Assembly (NCBI GenBank): GCA_028042835.1
Contig: JAOFOL010000024.1
Span: 1-32,004, forward strand
DNA: 32,004 bases
Direction of reading: 5' to 3'
DNA from: Opitutales bacterium
Lineage (GTDB): Bacteria > Verrucomicrobiota > Verrucomicrobiia > Opitutales > Seribacteraceae
Below are positions 1-8,300 of this stretch, in pieces. The translations under genes were made by a program, and so were the position numbers. How positions within the stretch are numbered: the stretch's first letter is position 1; each line of letters starts with the position of its first letter. Below the pieces are notes generated by a model. It saw only the letters and a program-made list of their open reading frames with translations. It was not told the DNA's origin and did no database searches.

Positions 1-252
1 GCCAAGCTATTAATGAAACCTTGCAATTTTTTGGTTATGGATGAACCGACCAATCACTTGGACATTAAAAGTAAGGAAGTTTTACAAGAGGCTCTTAACC
101 TCTTCGAAGGAACCGCTCTTATTGTCAGCCATGACCGTTCGTTTTTAGATGGTGTGGTAACTAAGGTTTTGGAGATTTCTACAAATAAAGCTCGTATGTT
201 GACCTGTAATGTAACCGAGTATATGGAAAGACTGGAAGTTGAAAACGCATGA
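1..252 (+). CDS. ABC-F family ATPase, C-terminal fragment (5' end outside window)
   Basis: The reading frame is open from base 1, so about 83 residues of the C-terminus are present and the gene begins upstream. It contains a Walker B plus D-loop of the ABC-F type (VMDEPTNHLD) and an H-loop (IVSHDRSFLD), which belong to the second nucleotide-binding domain. ABC-F proteins lack membrane segments and act on ribosomes, in translation quality control or antibiotic protection. The Walker A and signature motif of this domain lie outside the window, so the subgroup (EttA, Uup, YheS or other) cannot be decided. The tail after the H-loop is short, about 45 residues, with no long coiled-coil extension. 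Thymidine kinase follows 15 bases later on the same strand. Confidence 0.93.
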   Translation, partial: AKLLMKPCNFLVMDEPTNHLDIKSKEVLQEALNLFEGTALIVSHDRSFLDGVVTKVLEISTNKARMLTCNVTEYMERLEVENA

Positions 253-267
253 TTAGTTTTTAGGATT

Positions 268-843
268 ATGGCCAAGCTTCATTTCTATTATTCTTCGATG
301 AATGCAGGTAAATCAACCACCCTGCTTCAGGCGAATTATAATTATGGAGAACGGGGAATGAGAACCTTACTATTCACCGCAGCAGTTGACGACCGAGCGG
401 GAAGGGGTGTGATCAGTTCGCGTATCGGTATTGAGACTCAAGCAATTGCTTTTGAGAAAAATGATGATTTAAGAAAGATCGTGCAGGGAGAGCATTACGA
501 TAATCCAATTGGATGTGTTCTTATTGATGAGGCTCAGTTTCTGACGCGGAAGCAGGTCAGAGAATTAACGAGCTTAGTTGATAAAGATGGGATTCCAGTT
601 CTGGCTTATGGATTACGAACTGATTTCTTGGGGGAGACATTTGAGGGTAGCCAGTACTTGCTCGCTTGGGCAGACGAGATTCGAGAGATTAAGGCGATTT
701 GTGATTGTGGTAAGAAGGCCACAATGAATGCCCGCGTAAATGAATCTGGTGAAATTGAAAGAACCGGGGAACAGATCGAAATCGGAGGGAATGAGAGATA
801 TGTATCCCTTTGTCGCAAGTGTTTTTTTGCAGGAAAACTTTGA
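268..843 (+). CDS. tdk: Thymidine kinase (type II, TK1-like)
   Basis: A 191-residue protein that phosphorylates thymidine to dTMP with ATP in the salvage pathway. It starts with the TK1-type Walker A/P-loop (MNAGKST, residues 11-17), has a Walker B-like ending (VLIDEAQFL), and carries the C-terminal zinc-binding cysteines as a CDC pair near residue 145 and CRKC near the end. Length is typical for bacterial type II thymidine kinase. The start codon lies 15 bases after the ABC-F stop, so the two may be cotranscribed. The next gene is convergent, with only 12 bases between the stops. Confidence 0.95.
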   Translation: MAKLHFYYSSMNAGKSTTLLQANYNYGERGMRTLLFTAAVDDRAGRGVISSRIGIETQAIAFEKNDDLRKIVQGEHYDNPIGCVLIDEAQFLTRKQVRELTSLVDKDGIPVLAYGLRTDFLGETFEGSQYLLAWADEIREIKAICDCGKKATMNARVNESGEIERTGEQIEIGGNERYVSLCRKCFFAGKL

Positions 844-855
844 AGATTTTAAATT

Positions 856-1470
856 TTATTTTAAAAATTTTAGAACCAAGACACCTCCAACCAGAAGGGT
901 TCCAAAAAGGAGAGCCAATAAATTAAAATGTTTATCAATTTTTTCTTTCATGGGTTCACCAAATTTTGCCATTAAAAAAGCAACCAGGAAAAAGCGGGCC
1001 GAACGACTGATTGCTGAGGCTAAAATAAAAGGTAGGAGTGCCATGCCTAACACGCCACTGGCGACTGTAAAAATCTTATATGGAATAGGGGAAAATCCCG
1101 CAAGAAATACCAATGGCCAACCCCACTCCTCATACCACGATTGCAATCGGTGAAATTTTTCGGGGGTAAAACCCGGAATATATTTAAAAAATGTACCCGA
1201 CAATTCATCCCATGCAAATGCCCCAATTGCATACCCTGCTAATCCACCTAATACAGATGCAACCGAGCAGATCAGGGCAAATTTAAATGCTTTTTTCATT
1301 TTACCCAGGCAAAGTGGAATAAGCAGCACATCGGGAGGAATGGGGAAGAAACTAGCCTCCGCAAATGAAAGTAAACCAAGCCAAAGACCAGAAAGTTTCT
1401 TTTCTGCCAGGGAAAGCGTCCAATTATAAATGCGACGGAGTGGGTTGTTGGGAGTCGGTGTTTGTTTCAT
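856..1470 (-). CDS. YqaA family membrane protein (DedA/SNARE-associated superfamily)
   Basis: A 204-residue integral membrane protein. Hydrophobic stretches are seen near residues 28-55, 64-88, 118-140, 142-165 and 183-202. The motif around residues 34-50 (LSFAEASFFPIPPDVLLIP) and the later FSPIPYK match the F/Y-P-x-P-x-[DE/Y] signatures of the VTT/DedA fold, in the YqaA subgroup. DedA-superfamily proteins are linked to lipid flipping and envelope homeostasis; the exact substrate of YqaA members is not established. It is the last gene of a minus-strand operon, starting 9 bases after the hypoxanthine phosphoribosyltransferase stop. Confidence 0.85.
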   Translation of the reverse strand: MKQTPTPNNPLRRIYNWTLSLAEKKLSGLWLGLLSFAEASFFPIPPDVLLIPLCLGKMKKAFKFALICSVASVLGGLAGYAIGAFAWDELSGTFFKYIPGFTPEKFHRLQSWYEEWGWPLVFLAGFSPIPYKIFTVASGVLGMALLPFILASAISRSARFFLVAFLMAKFGEPMKEKIDKHFNLLALLFGTLLVGGVLVLKFLK

Positions 1471-1479
1471 GTGAGTAGC

Positions 1480-2022
1480 TTAGGAGTAAACCGATGGCTT
1501 AAGGGTGGCGAGGTAGGGGAGTTGTCGATAACGGCCGGCATAGTCGAGTCCATATCCGACCACAAATTCGTCAGGGATATTGAAACCTGACCAGTCTGCC
1601 TGAAAATCATTTTGTCGTCTTTCTGGTTTGTCCAGAAAAACACAAGTTTTCAGAGATGCCGGTTCTTTTTTTACTACTTCATTGTAAACTTTTTTCATGG
1701 TGTTACCGGTGTCCAAGATATCATCAACTAGCAATACATGTTTATCTTTAACATCAGATTTTAAAGTTCCCAGTATCCGGGGAGCAGTTTCAGGATTTGT
1801 CGAGTTTCCATAACTTGAAACCCGAATACAATCGAGATGGAGAGGGACATTGAGATTACGAATCAGGTCAGCGGTGAAAACAATCGCACCATCTAAAAGC
1901 GTGATGAGAAGAATATCTCTTTCACAATCCTGGTAATGTACATCTATTTCTTGGGCTACTTCTTGGTTACGGGAGGCGATCTGCTCTGCAGAAAGAACGA
2001 TTTTTTCAAGATCTGGTTTCAT
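1480..2022 (-). CDS. hpt: Hypoxanthine phosphoribosyltransferase
   Basis: A 180-residue type I phosphoribosyltransferase that converts hypoxanthine (and usually guanine) plus PRPP to IMP or GMP. The PRPP-binding loop is VLLVDDILDTGNTM at about residues 96-109, the flexible-loop region holds VSSYGNST, and the purine-contacting segment before the C-terminus holds DEFVVGYGLDYAGRYR, typical of HPRT. Length fits the bacterial family. Its ATG overlaps the TGA of the fructosamine kinase gene by four bases (ATGA), so the two are translationally coupled. Confidence 0.95.
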   Translation of the reverse strand: MKPDLEKIVLSAEQIASRNQEVAQEIDVHYQDCERDILLITLLDGAIVFTADLIRNLNVPLHLDCIRVSSYGNSTNPETAPRILGTLKSDVKDKHVLLVDDILDTGNTMKKVYNEVVKKEPASLKTCVFLDKPERRQNDFQADWSGFNIPDEFVVGYGLDYAGRYRQLPYLATLKPSVYS

Positions 2023-2897
2023 GGTAGTTGGCTAGTGAGAAGATTAATGCTTGCTTGAGATGAAGCTGCATACTCTCCTCCAAACAGATTAAAGTGGTTT
2101 AACTCGTGATAAAGGTTGTACAATGTTTTCCTGGAACTAAATCCTTGGTGCAGGGGGAACTCCTCTTCATAAGATTGATAAAAAGAAGAACTGAAACCAC
2201 CAAACATGTAGGTGAAGGCTAGATCAGTTTCCCGGTCGCCATAGTAGCTTGCCGGATCGAATATGAAAGGGTTATCTTCTTTGTCCTGACTGGCATTCCC
2301 TCCCCAAAGGTCTCCGTGTAAAAGAGATGGTGACGGGAAGTATTCTCTAAAAAAGTAATCAAGATTGGAGAGCAGATCATAGATTTTTTCGAATGTTTTA
2401 CCCTTTTGCGCGGCTAAGGCAAATTGATGGCGTAACCTATGTTCCCGATAAAAATCAACCCAATCATGTGATTTAGGATTTGGCTGTGGGGTAGCGCCGA
2501 TGCAGTTATCTTGTGCCCAACCGAAAAATGGCTGTGTGATCTTATGCAGTTTTGCAAGTTGCTTACCCATTTCTTTTTGGGCTCTTGGTGTTGAGCTTCC
2601 TTCTTCAAGGAATTCCAAAATCAGGAATGATTCGGTCTCGCTTTTTCCAAATGCAATGACCTCGGGCACCCGGATCGTATTTGTATCTTTAATTTCTTTA
2701 AGAGCTTTCGCTTCAGCTTTAAAAAAAGAATAAAAATCCAGGTCGTTTTGCTTACAAAAAAAAGTTCTGCCATCGCTTGCCTCCAATCTTTGACTACGGT
2801 TTATTGAACCGCCCGTTAACTTGGAAGAATGTAAGACTTTAAAATCCTTGCCTGTCGCGGTACCAATGGCGCCTTCAATAGTTCGGTCGGTAGACAT
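2019..2897 (-). CDS. Fructosamine/ketosamine-3-kinase family protein
   Basis: A 292-residue protein of the APH-like kinase fold. The catalytic segment is LLHGDLWGGNA (about residues 193-203; HGD catalytic Asp) followed by the metal-binding IFDPASYYGDRETDLA, a pattern diagnostic for the FN3K/YniA family. An N-terminal ATP-binding part includes FCKQN (residues about 47-51) and LILEFL. Family members phosphorylate ketosamines (ribulosamine, erythrulosamine or fructosamine) on glycated protein amines, leading to deglycation. The gene lies 25 bases after a low-Mr phosphatase gene, a known bacterial pairing in which the phosphatase acts on sugar-amine 5-phosphates. Confidence 0.92.
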   Translation of the reverse strand: MSTDRTIEGAIGTATGKDFKVLHSSKLTGGSINRSQRLEASDGRTFFCKQNDLDFYSFFKAEAKALKEIKDTNTIRVPEVIAFGKSETESFLILEFLEEGSSTPRAQKEMGKQLAKLHKITQPFFGWAQDNCIGATPQPNPKSHDWVDFYREHRLRHQFALAAQKGKTFEKIYDLLSNLDYFFREYFPSPSLLHGDLWGGNASQDKEDNPFIFDPASYYGDRETDLAFTYMFGGFSSSFYQSYEEEFPLHQGFSSRKTLYNLYHELNHFNLFGGEYAASSQASINLLTSQLP

Positions 2898-2922
2898 GTA
2901 TAGACAATAAATTTTTTACAGT

Positions 2923-3390
2923 TTATTTTAACTTTTCTTTGATTTCTTCAAGTAAATTTACGCAACCATTTTCGAGTAAATCCAAAACTTTTTCAAATCC
3001 AGATGGTCCCCCATAGTAAGGATCGGGCACTTCTGAATCCTCTGAACTCACAAATTTGCAGAACGGGATAATTTTTTTTGCCTGCTCAGCAGATGGTGCA
3101 ACTTTGGTCAATTCAGAGAAATTAAAATTATCCATGGTAATAAGCATATCAGCCTGTGTGAAATCCTGACGATTAACTTTTCTTGCAGAGCCTTCGATTG
3201 AAAGATTTCTCGCATTCGCTGCGCTTCTCATGCGCGAATCAGGCGGGTTTCCCTCATGGGTTGAGATAGTACCGGCCGAATCGATCGTAATCTTTTCATC
3301 TAATCCCTGGCCTTTAACCAATTTCCGAAAGGTGGCCTCGGCGGCTGGTGATCGACAGATATTTCCCCAACATACAAATAAGACATGCAT
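2923..3390 (-). CDS. Low molecular weight protein-tyrosine-phosphatase family
   Basis: The active-site loop VCWGNICRSP (CX5R) sits right at the N-terminus, and the general-acid motif DPYYGG is near residue 125, which defines the LMW-PTP fold. An ATG nine codons further upstream (position 3417) is also in frame. I chose the ATG at 3390 because family members begin 5-8 residues before the catalytic cysteine; neither start has a convincing Shine-Dalgarno. It is the first gene of the operon that continues into fructosamine kinase, hpt and yqaA. The context suggests dephosphorylation of sugar-amine phosphates rather than, or besides, phosphotyrosine; this is inference from the neighbour. Confidence 0.9.
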   Translation of the reverse strand: MHVLFVCWGNICRSPAAEATFRKLVKGQGLDEKITIDSAGTISTHEGNPPDSRMRSAANARNLSIEGSARKVNRQDFTQADMLITMDNFNFSELTKVAPSAEQAKKIIPFCKFVSSEDSEVPDPYYGGPSGFEKVLDLLENGCVNLLEEIKEKLK

Positions 3391-3454
3391 AATATTTCTT
3401 AATGGCATTACCTTCATTAGAAGACAATGGATAAATAAGATGGTAGGGGTGTTC

Positions 3455-3484
3455 TTGACATTTGAGCTCGAATTTAGGTAAATA
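3455..3484 (+). promoter_or_regulatory. Putative sigma70 promoter upstream of the epimerase gene
   Basis: A perfect -35 hexamer TTGACA (3455-3460) is followed after 18 bases by TAAATA (3479-3484), a moderate -10. The predicted transcript start would fall within a few bases of the ATG at 3493, giving a very short or leaderless mRNA. It lies in the gap between divergent genes. Confidence 0.35.
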
Positions 3485-3492
3485 ATACACCT

Positions 3493-4353
3493 ATGTCATC
3501 TACTCTTACCATCCTTGGTTGCGGATATGTCGGTTCCGAACTTGCTAAATCAGCTTTGCAAAAAGGCTGGACAGTTTCAGCTCTTACCCGGAATCAAGAA
3601 ACGGGAGAGAACCTTGAACGAATGGGAGTCAAACAGGTGGTTGTCTCGTATTTGAATAATGATGAATGGCATAGCCACTTAGACCCGAATCAAGATTATG
3701 TGGTTAATTGTGTCGGGGCGGCGTCACCTACAACTGAAGGTTATGTTAATTCTTATTTAGAAGGCCAGAAATCAGCTATGAAATGGTCTGAGGGTGGAAA
3801 TATAAATACTTTTATTTTTACAAGTAGTTGCTCTGTATACCCGCAGACTGGACGTAAATTAGTGGATGAAACCTCATCCTGTGCTGGTGTTTCAGATAAA
3901 GGTGGACTTTTACTCGCGGCGGAGGGAATTTCTTTCCCTCCACCTCAAACAATAAAAAGAAGTTTTATTTTAAGATTAGCCGGGATCTACGGCCCTGAAC
4001 GCCATCTTCTTTTGAAAAAAGTGAAACAGGGCATTGAGATGGATGGTAATGCAGAGAGGATTCTGAACCTTATTCATCGTGATGATGCAGTTGAGGCGAT
4101 TTTTGCCTGCTTATTAGCAGGAGATGAAAATCTTGGTAGAATTTATAATTTATCTGATGGATCACCATCGGCACGCGGGCAGATTGTTGAATGGTTGTCT
4201 CAGAAATTAGATACGCAAGCACCTCTTTTTGTAGAAAATGATTCAGAAGATACGCCCAACCGAAAAATTTCAAACCAGCGTATCGTTGAGGAACTTAGTT
4301 GGTCTCCGAAATTTCGATCCTTTATGCAAGGATACGAAAGCTTGCTTGCTTAG
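3493..4353 (+). CDS. NAD-dependent epimerase/dehydratase family protein (extended SDR, YeeZ-like)
   Basis: A 286-residue Rossmann-fold protein. The N-terminal dinucleotide motif is LGCGYVGSELA (about residues 8-18), the GxxGxxG pattern of YeeZ-type SDRs. A strand ending in VVNCVGAASP and the segment FIFTSSCSVYP (active-site Ser/Tyr area) are present, but the usual YxxxK is not clear, as in several atypical extended SDRs. LRLAGIYGP is the conserved sugar-epimerase-like motif in the second half. The substrate is not known. It heads a plus-strand cluster with ybaB (23 bases downstream) and recR. Confidence 0.85.
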   Translation: MSSTLTILGCGYVGSELAKSALQKGWTVSALTRNQETGENLERMGVKQVVVSYLNNDEWHSHLDPNQDYVVNCVGAASPTTEGYVNSYLEGQKSAMKWSEGGNINTFIFTSSCSVYPQTGRKLVDETSSCAGVSDKGGLLLAAEGISFPPPQTIKRSFILRLAGIYGPERHLLLKKVKQGIEMDGNAERILNLIHRDDAVEAIFACLLAGDENLGRIYNLSDGSPSARGQIVEWLSQKLDTQAPLFVENDSEDTPNRKISNQRIVEELSWSPKFRSFMQGYESLLA

Positions 4354-4376
4354 AATTTTATGCATAGGATTTCATT

Positions 4377-4685
4377 ATGGTAGGAGTTGGAAAATTACTT
4401 AAGCAAGCACAGAAAATGCAACAGAAGATGGAGGATGCTCAGGCCTCCCTTTCTGAAGAAATTCTGGATATTTCTGGTGGAGGTGGAGCCGTTTCCATTA
4501 AAATATCTGGAATGGGAGAGTTTAAAGGACTCAAATTAGATCCCGATTTCCTGAAGGAAGATCCTGAATTTGTAAGTGAGGCAATTCTTCAGGCAATTGT
4601 GGATGCATCGGAGCAGGCTAAGAAAAAAAATGATGATGCGATGAGTGGACTTACCGGTGGTATGCAAATGCCCGGTCTATTTTAA
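4377..4685 (+). CDS. YbaB/EbfC family nucleoid-associated protein
   Basis: A 102-residue protein with the family pattern: an N-terminal amphipathic helix (LLKQAQKMQQKMEDAQ), a central sheet with GGGGAVSIKISGMGEFKG, a C-terminal helix (AILQAIVDASEQAKKK) and a Gly/Met-rich tail ending MPGLF. EbfC proteins are DNA-binding dimers coating the nucleoid. The gene stands 25 bases upstream of recR, the classical ybaB-recR arrangement of bacteria, which supports both calls. Confidence 0.93.
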   Translation: MVGVGKLLKQAQKMQQKMEDAQASLSEEILDISGGGGAVSIKISGMGEFKGLKLDPDFLKEDPEFVSEAILQAIVDASEQAKKKNDDAMSGLTGGMQMPGLF

Positions 4686-4710
4686 GTTTTTTTTAATCGC
4701 CTGAGGCTTT

Positions 4711-5310
4711 TTGAACGAACCGTATGAAAGACTGGTACAGAGTTTAAAATCTCTGCCGGGTTTGGGGTATCGTTCAGCTGAAAAGATTGCCCTGTATTTA
4801 TTGGTTGAAAAACCTGAGCGAACTGAAGATTTAATTGAAAGGATATCTTCCGCCAAAAAAAAATTAGGACCTTGTCGAATATGTGGCAACCTGACTGACC
4901 AGGATGAGTGTAATATTTGCACCTCTGAAGATCGCGAGGTTGAAAGAATTTGTGTTGTGGAAACTGTGACTGATCTTTTCGCGATGGAGAAAGCCGGAGT
5001 ATTTCGTGGAAAATACCATATTTTGATGGGTAAATTATCACCCGTGAGGGGAGTTGGCCCTGAGCAACTCAATATAAATAGTTTAAAGCAAAGACTTGAA
5101 AATAATGATGTGGAGGAAGTTATTCTTGCATTGAGTAATGATATGGAAGGGGAGGCTACTTGTCATTTTTTGAAGAATGAAGTGCTGAAAAAAACAGGTC
5201 TACAAGTCACCCGGATTGGTTTTGGGTTACCAAGTGGTGGAGGGATTACTTATGCAGATGAAAATACTCTGTTGAATGCCTTGCAAAGTAGAAAGAGATT
5301 GGATTCGTAG
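4711..5310 (+). CDS. recR: Recombination protein RecR, TTG start
   Basis: A 199-residue RecR, which works with RecO and RecF in RecA loading at gaps. It shows the N-terminal helix-hairpin-helix (LKSLPGLGYRSAEKIALYLL), a C4 zinc finger (CRICGNLTDQDECNIC, about residues 57-72), a Toprim domain beginning ICVVETVTDLFAMEKAG, and GKLSPVRGVGP. The start is TTG at 4711. No in-frame ATG lies nearby, the start gives the usual RecR N-terminus, and GAGG at 4703-4706 can act as ribosome binding site. The neighbouring minus-strand giant gene ends 24 bases beyond the recR stop. Confidence 0.96.
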   Translation: MNEPYERLVQSLKSLPGLGYRSAEKIALYLLVEKPERTEDLIERISSAKKKLGPCRICGNLTDQDECNICTSEDREVERICVVETVTDLFAMEKAGVFRGKYHILMGKLSPVRGVGPEQLNINSLKQRLENNDVEEVILALSNDMEGEATCHFLKNEVLKKTGLQVTRIGFGLPSGGGITYADENTLLNALQSRKRLDS

Positions 5311-5333
5311 ATTTAACTGAATTCAGGTAACAT

Positions 5334-8300
5334 TTAGCTACCCCATTCTTTCCATTCTAGAATTGAGTAATCATAATATCTTGGTTCTCCAGAGTTTAGG
5401 ACTTCCCAGAATAACCATGCTTCTGAATTTTCAGACCATAGGAAAGCATCATCAAATGTTTCCTCTGCTACCCAAATCCATCCATGAGTATTATGCCAAA
5501 ACCAAATGTTTTTGGAGTCTTTGACTACCGGATAAATCCAGCCAAAATCTAAATGGTAAGCCCATCCACTATCATTCTGAAAAAAGATACCAAACCAGGT
5601 AGAACTAAACCAGTCTGGTGCAACTTCAGTCGTTCCAGTTAAGTTTTCTGCTATACTTTTTACTGAAAATAATGCGGTCACATTACGATCGTCAATTATG
5701 CTTATTGTGGTAAACGGAGAAGAAGGACTGGTGATACCTTCACCCTCCCATTGTTCGAACTTATATCCATCCGATGCATTTGCAGACAAAGAAGCATTGT
5801 ATCCATAGTAGTAGGTTCCCCCTTTTGAGACAGAACCTCCAACTGTCGCATTAGTTTGGAGGGAATACACATTTCGAGAGAAAGAGGCTGTTATATTTAT
5901 ATCTGTAGTAAGCTCTATACTGGTAAATGAAGCAGATGGGGACTCGATAGTGCTACCTACCCACTTTTCGAAAGTATAACCAGGTAGAGGAGTGGCGATG
6001 ATTTCGACAAATGTACCGTATGCATAAGTTCCTGATCCGGATACAGTTCCCCCTGTTGGTGGAGGAAGAGTAAGAGTGCGGTTCTGAATTTTGAAATTAG
6101 CCTGTATCGAACGATCTTCCACCATTAAAACCTTCGATTGTTGATTCGAGGGTGAATGCACGCCATCTCCTGTCCAACCAGAAAAAGTGTAACCTGGCTG
6201 AGCTGTTGCAGAAACATTTGCATCCGTATCATATTCATAGGTGCCTGCACCGAGTGTGGTTCCTCCATTAGAATCATTTATCTGAAGAGTGTAAGTTTTT
6301 TTCTGAAAGTTTGCCGTAATCGTAAGATTTTCTTTTACCGGTACTTGAGTGACTGAAGAGTTAGAATCCAATACCCCCTCACCACTCCAAGAAATAAATT
6401 CATATCCAGTCAGAGGACTTGCTGAGATTTCTATAATTGAGTCTACCGAGTATGCTCCACTCCCTTGAGTTGTGCCAGAGGATACCGGATCGGTGGAGAT
6501 GGTAAGAACAACATTATCTGCTGGTATGGTAGCGAAGTTTGCATGAACTGATTTACTACGATCCATTGTGACGATAGTTGATTGATCGGTTGCATTGTTT
6601 TCAATATCCCCACCCCAATTTGTAAACATAAAGCCTTCATTCGGAATCGCATTGATGACGGCTTGCTGTCCATGCGAATAAATTCCTTCTCCAATCGTAG
6701 TACCACCGGAGGAGGATGTGAGAAGAAGGTCATATTGGTTTATTAAAAACATAGCTGAAACTGATCTGGACTGGTTCATGTCAACCGTCGTTGTAGGCGA
6801 AGAAAAATTGCTTACATTATCTCCTAGCCAATGGCTAAATGAATAGCCTGTATTGGGGGTTGCCGTGATAGTAGCTACCTGTCCATGGGTAAAGTTACCT
6901 TCCCCAGTTACAGTACCTCCATTTCCGGCGAGAAGTATGAGGGGATACGCGTTTAAGCTGAATTGAGCAGTTATATTACGGTCAGTGGTCATACTTACCG
7001 AAGTTAGAGCAGCTCCAGAATCCGAAATGCCATTGCCTGTCCACCCGGTAAACGAATAGCCAGTTGAAGGGGTTGCTAATATGTCAACTAAAGTGTCATG
7101 GCTGAAATTCCCAGCACCACTGACAGTCCCACCAGCTTCAGCTCCCAGGGAGAGTCTATAGGTATCAATGGTAAAGTTAGCCTCGATTGTCATATTCGAA
7201 TCTATGGTAATATTCAGAGGGTTTTCGGAACCATTCGCATCACCGGACCAATTGCTGAAACTATAACCAGAGGTTGTGGCTGTTGCGGTAAGGGTAGCAG
7301 TTTGTCCATAATCATAATCACCTAACCCTGAAATTTGTCCTTTACCATCGGGGGTAATGGAGCCAGAAATCGTAAAGTTTTGAAGGGTGAAATTTGCGAT
7401 TACACTACGGGCTTGTGTCATATTTACCGTAGTACTTGGAGCACTTGTTTCAGTTACACCTTCTCCTGTCCAACCTACAAAGCTGTAACCATTGGAGGGC
7501 GTTGCTACAATCGCGGATAAAGAACCATAAAGAATTTGTCCGCCACCTGTTACTGTACCTCCCGGACCTGCCGTAACATTGAGCTCTAAAGAGATTTGCT
7601 CTAAGTTTGCAGTTATATTGACATCTTCATTGACCGTGATGGTTATTGGGTTATCGCTTCCAGTGGCATCTCCAGCCCAACTTTTAAATATAAAACCAGG
7701 CGAAATGGCAGTCACCGAAAGAGTCGCTGTACTTCCGTGAAGATAGGATCCTGCACCCGAAATCTCTGCATTATTAACCGGTAATACTGAAGTGGAAACC
7801 ATGTAAGAATTTTGTTCAAAAACTGCGGTTATATTGCGGTCTTGTGACATTTCGATCGTAGTGGTTGATGAACTAGGGTCGGTAGGACCAGTACCTGACC
7901 AGGTAACAAAAGAATAACCTGGTTGGGGGTTTGCAGATATCGTTACAGAAGATCCTGGGTTATAAATACCTGTACCGGTAACTATTCCTTCAGTTCCTGA
8001 TACTATAATTTCGAGGGTGTAGCTTGGCCAAGCCCCATCTCTCTTATGACTACGTTGAAACATAGGCCAATCAGATTGGGCGGATCCAACTCCTACATTG
8101 AGGCAGTAAAGATTACTATCGTAACAACCATAATAAAGTTTACCAGTTTCGCTAAGAACAAGCGAAGAATCTACGATACCCCCAATGTCGAAAGGACTAT
8201 CTGTATCGTTCGTATCCCATGCCTTCGTACCATTGGCATCAAAGACGGATAAATGATTTTCTCCACCACCAGTATAACCAATCACATAAGCCCTTCCGTT

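Noticed and set aside
5657-8027. The repeat array of the giant gene considered as a DNA tandem repeat or CRISPR-like array
   Set aside because: Repetition is at protein level only (InlB-type, 70-72 residues); DNA copies are strongly diverged and no constant repeat/unique spacer pattern exists.
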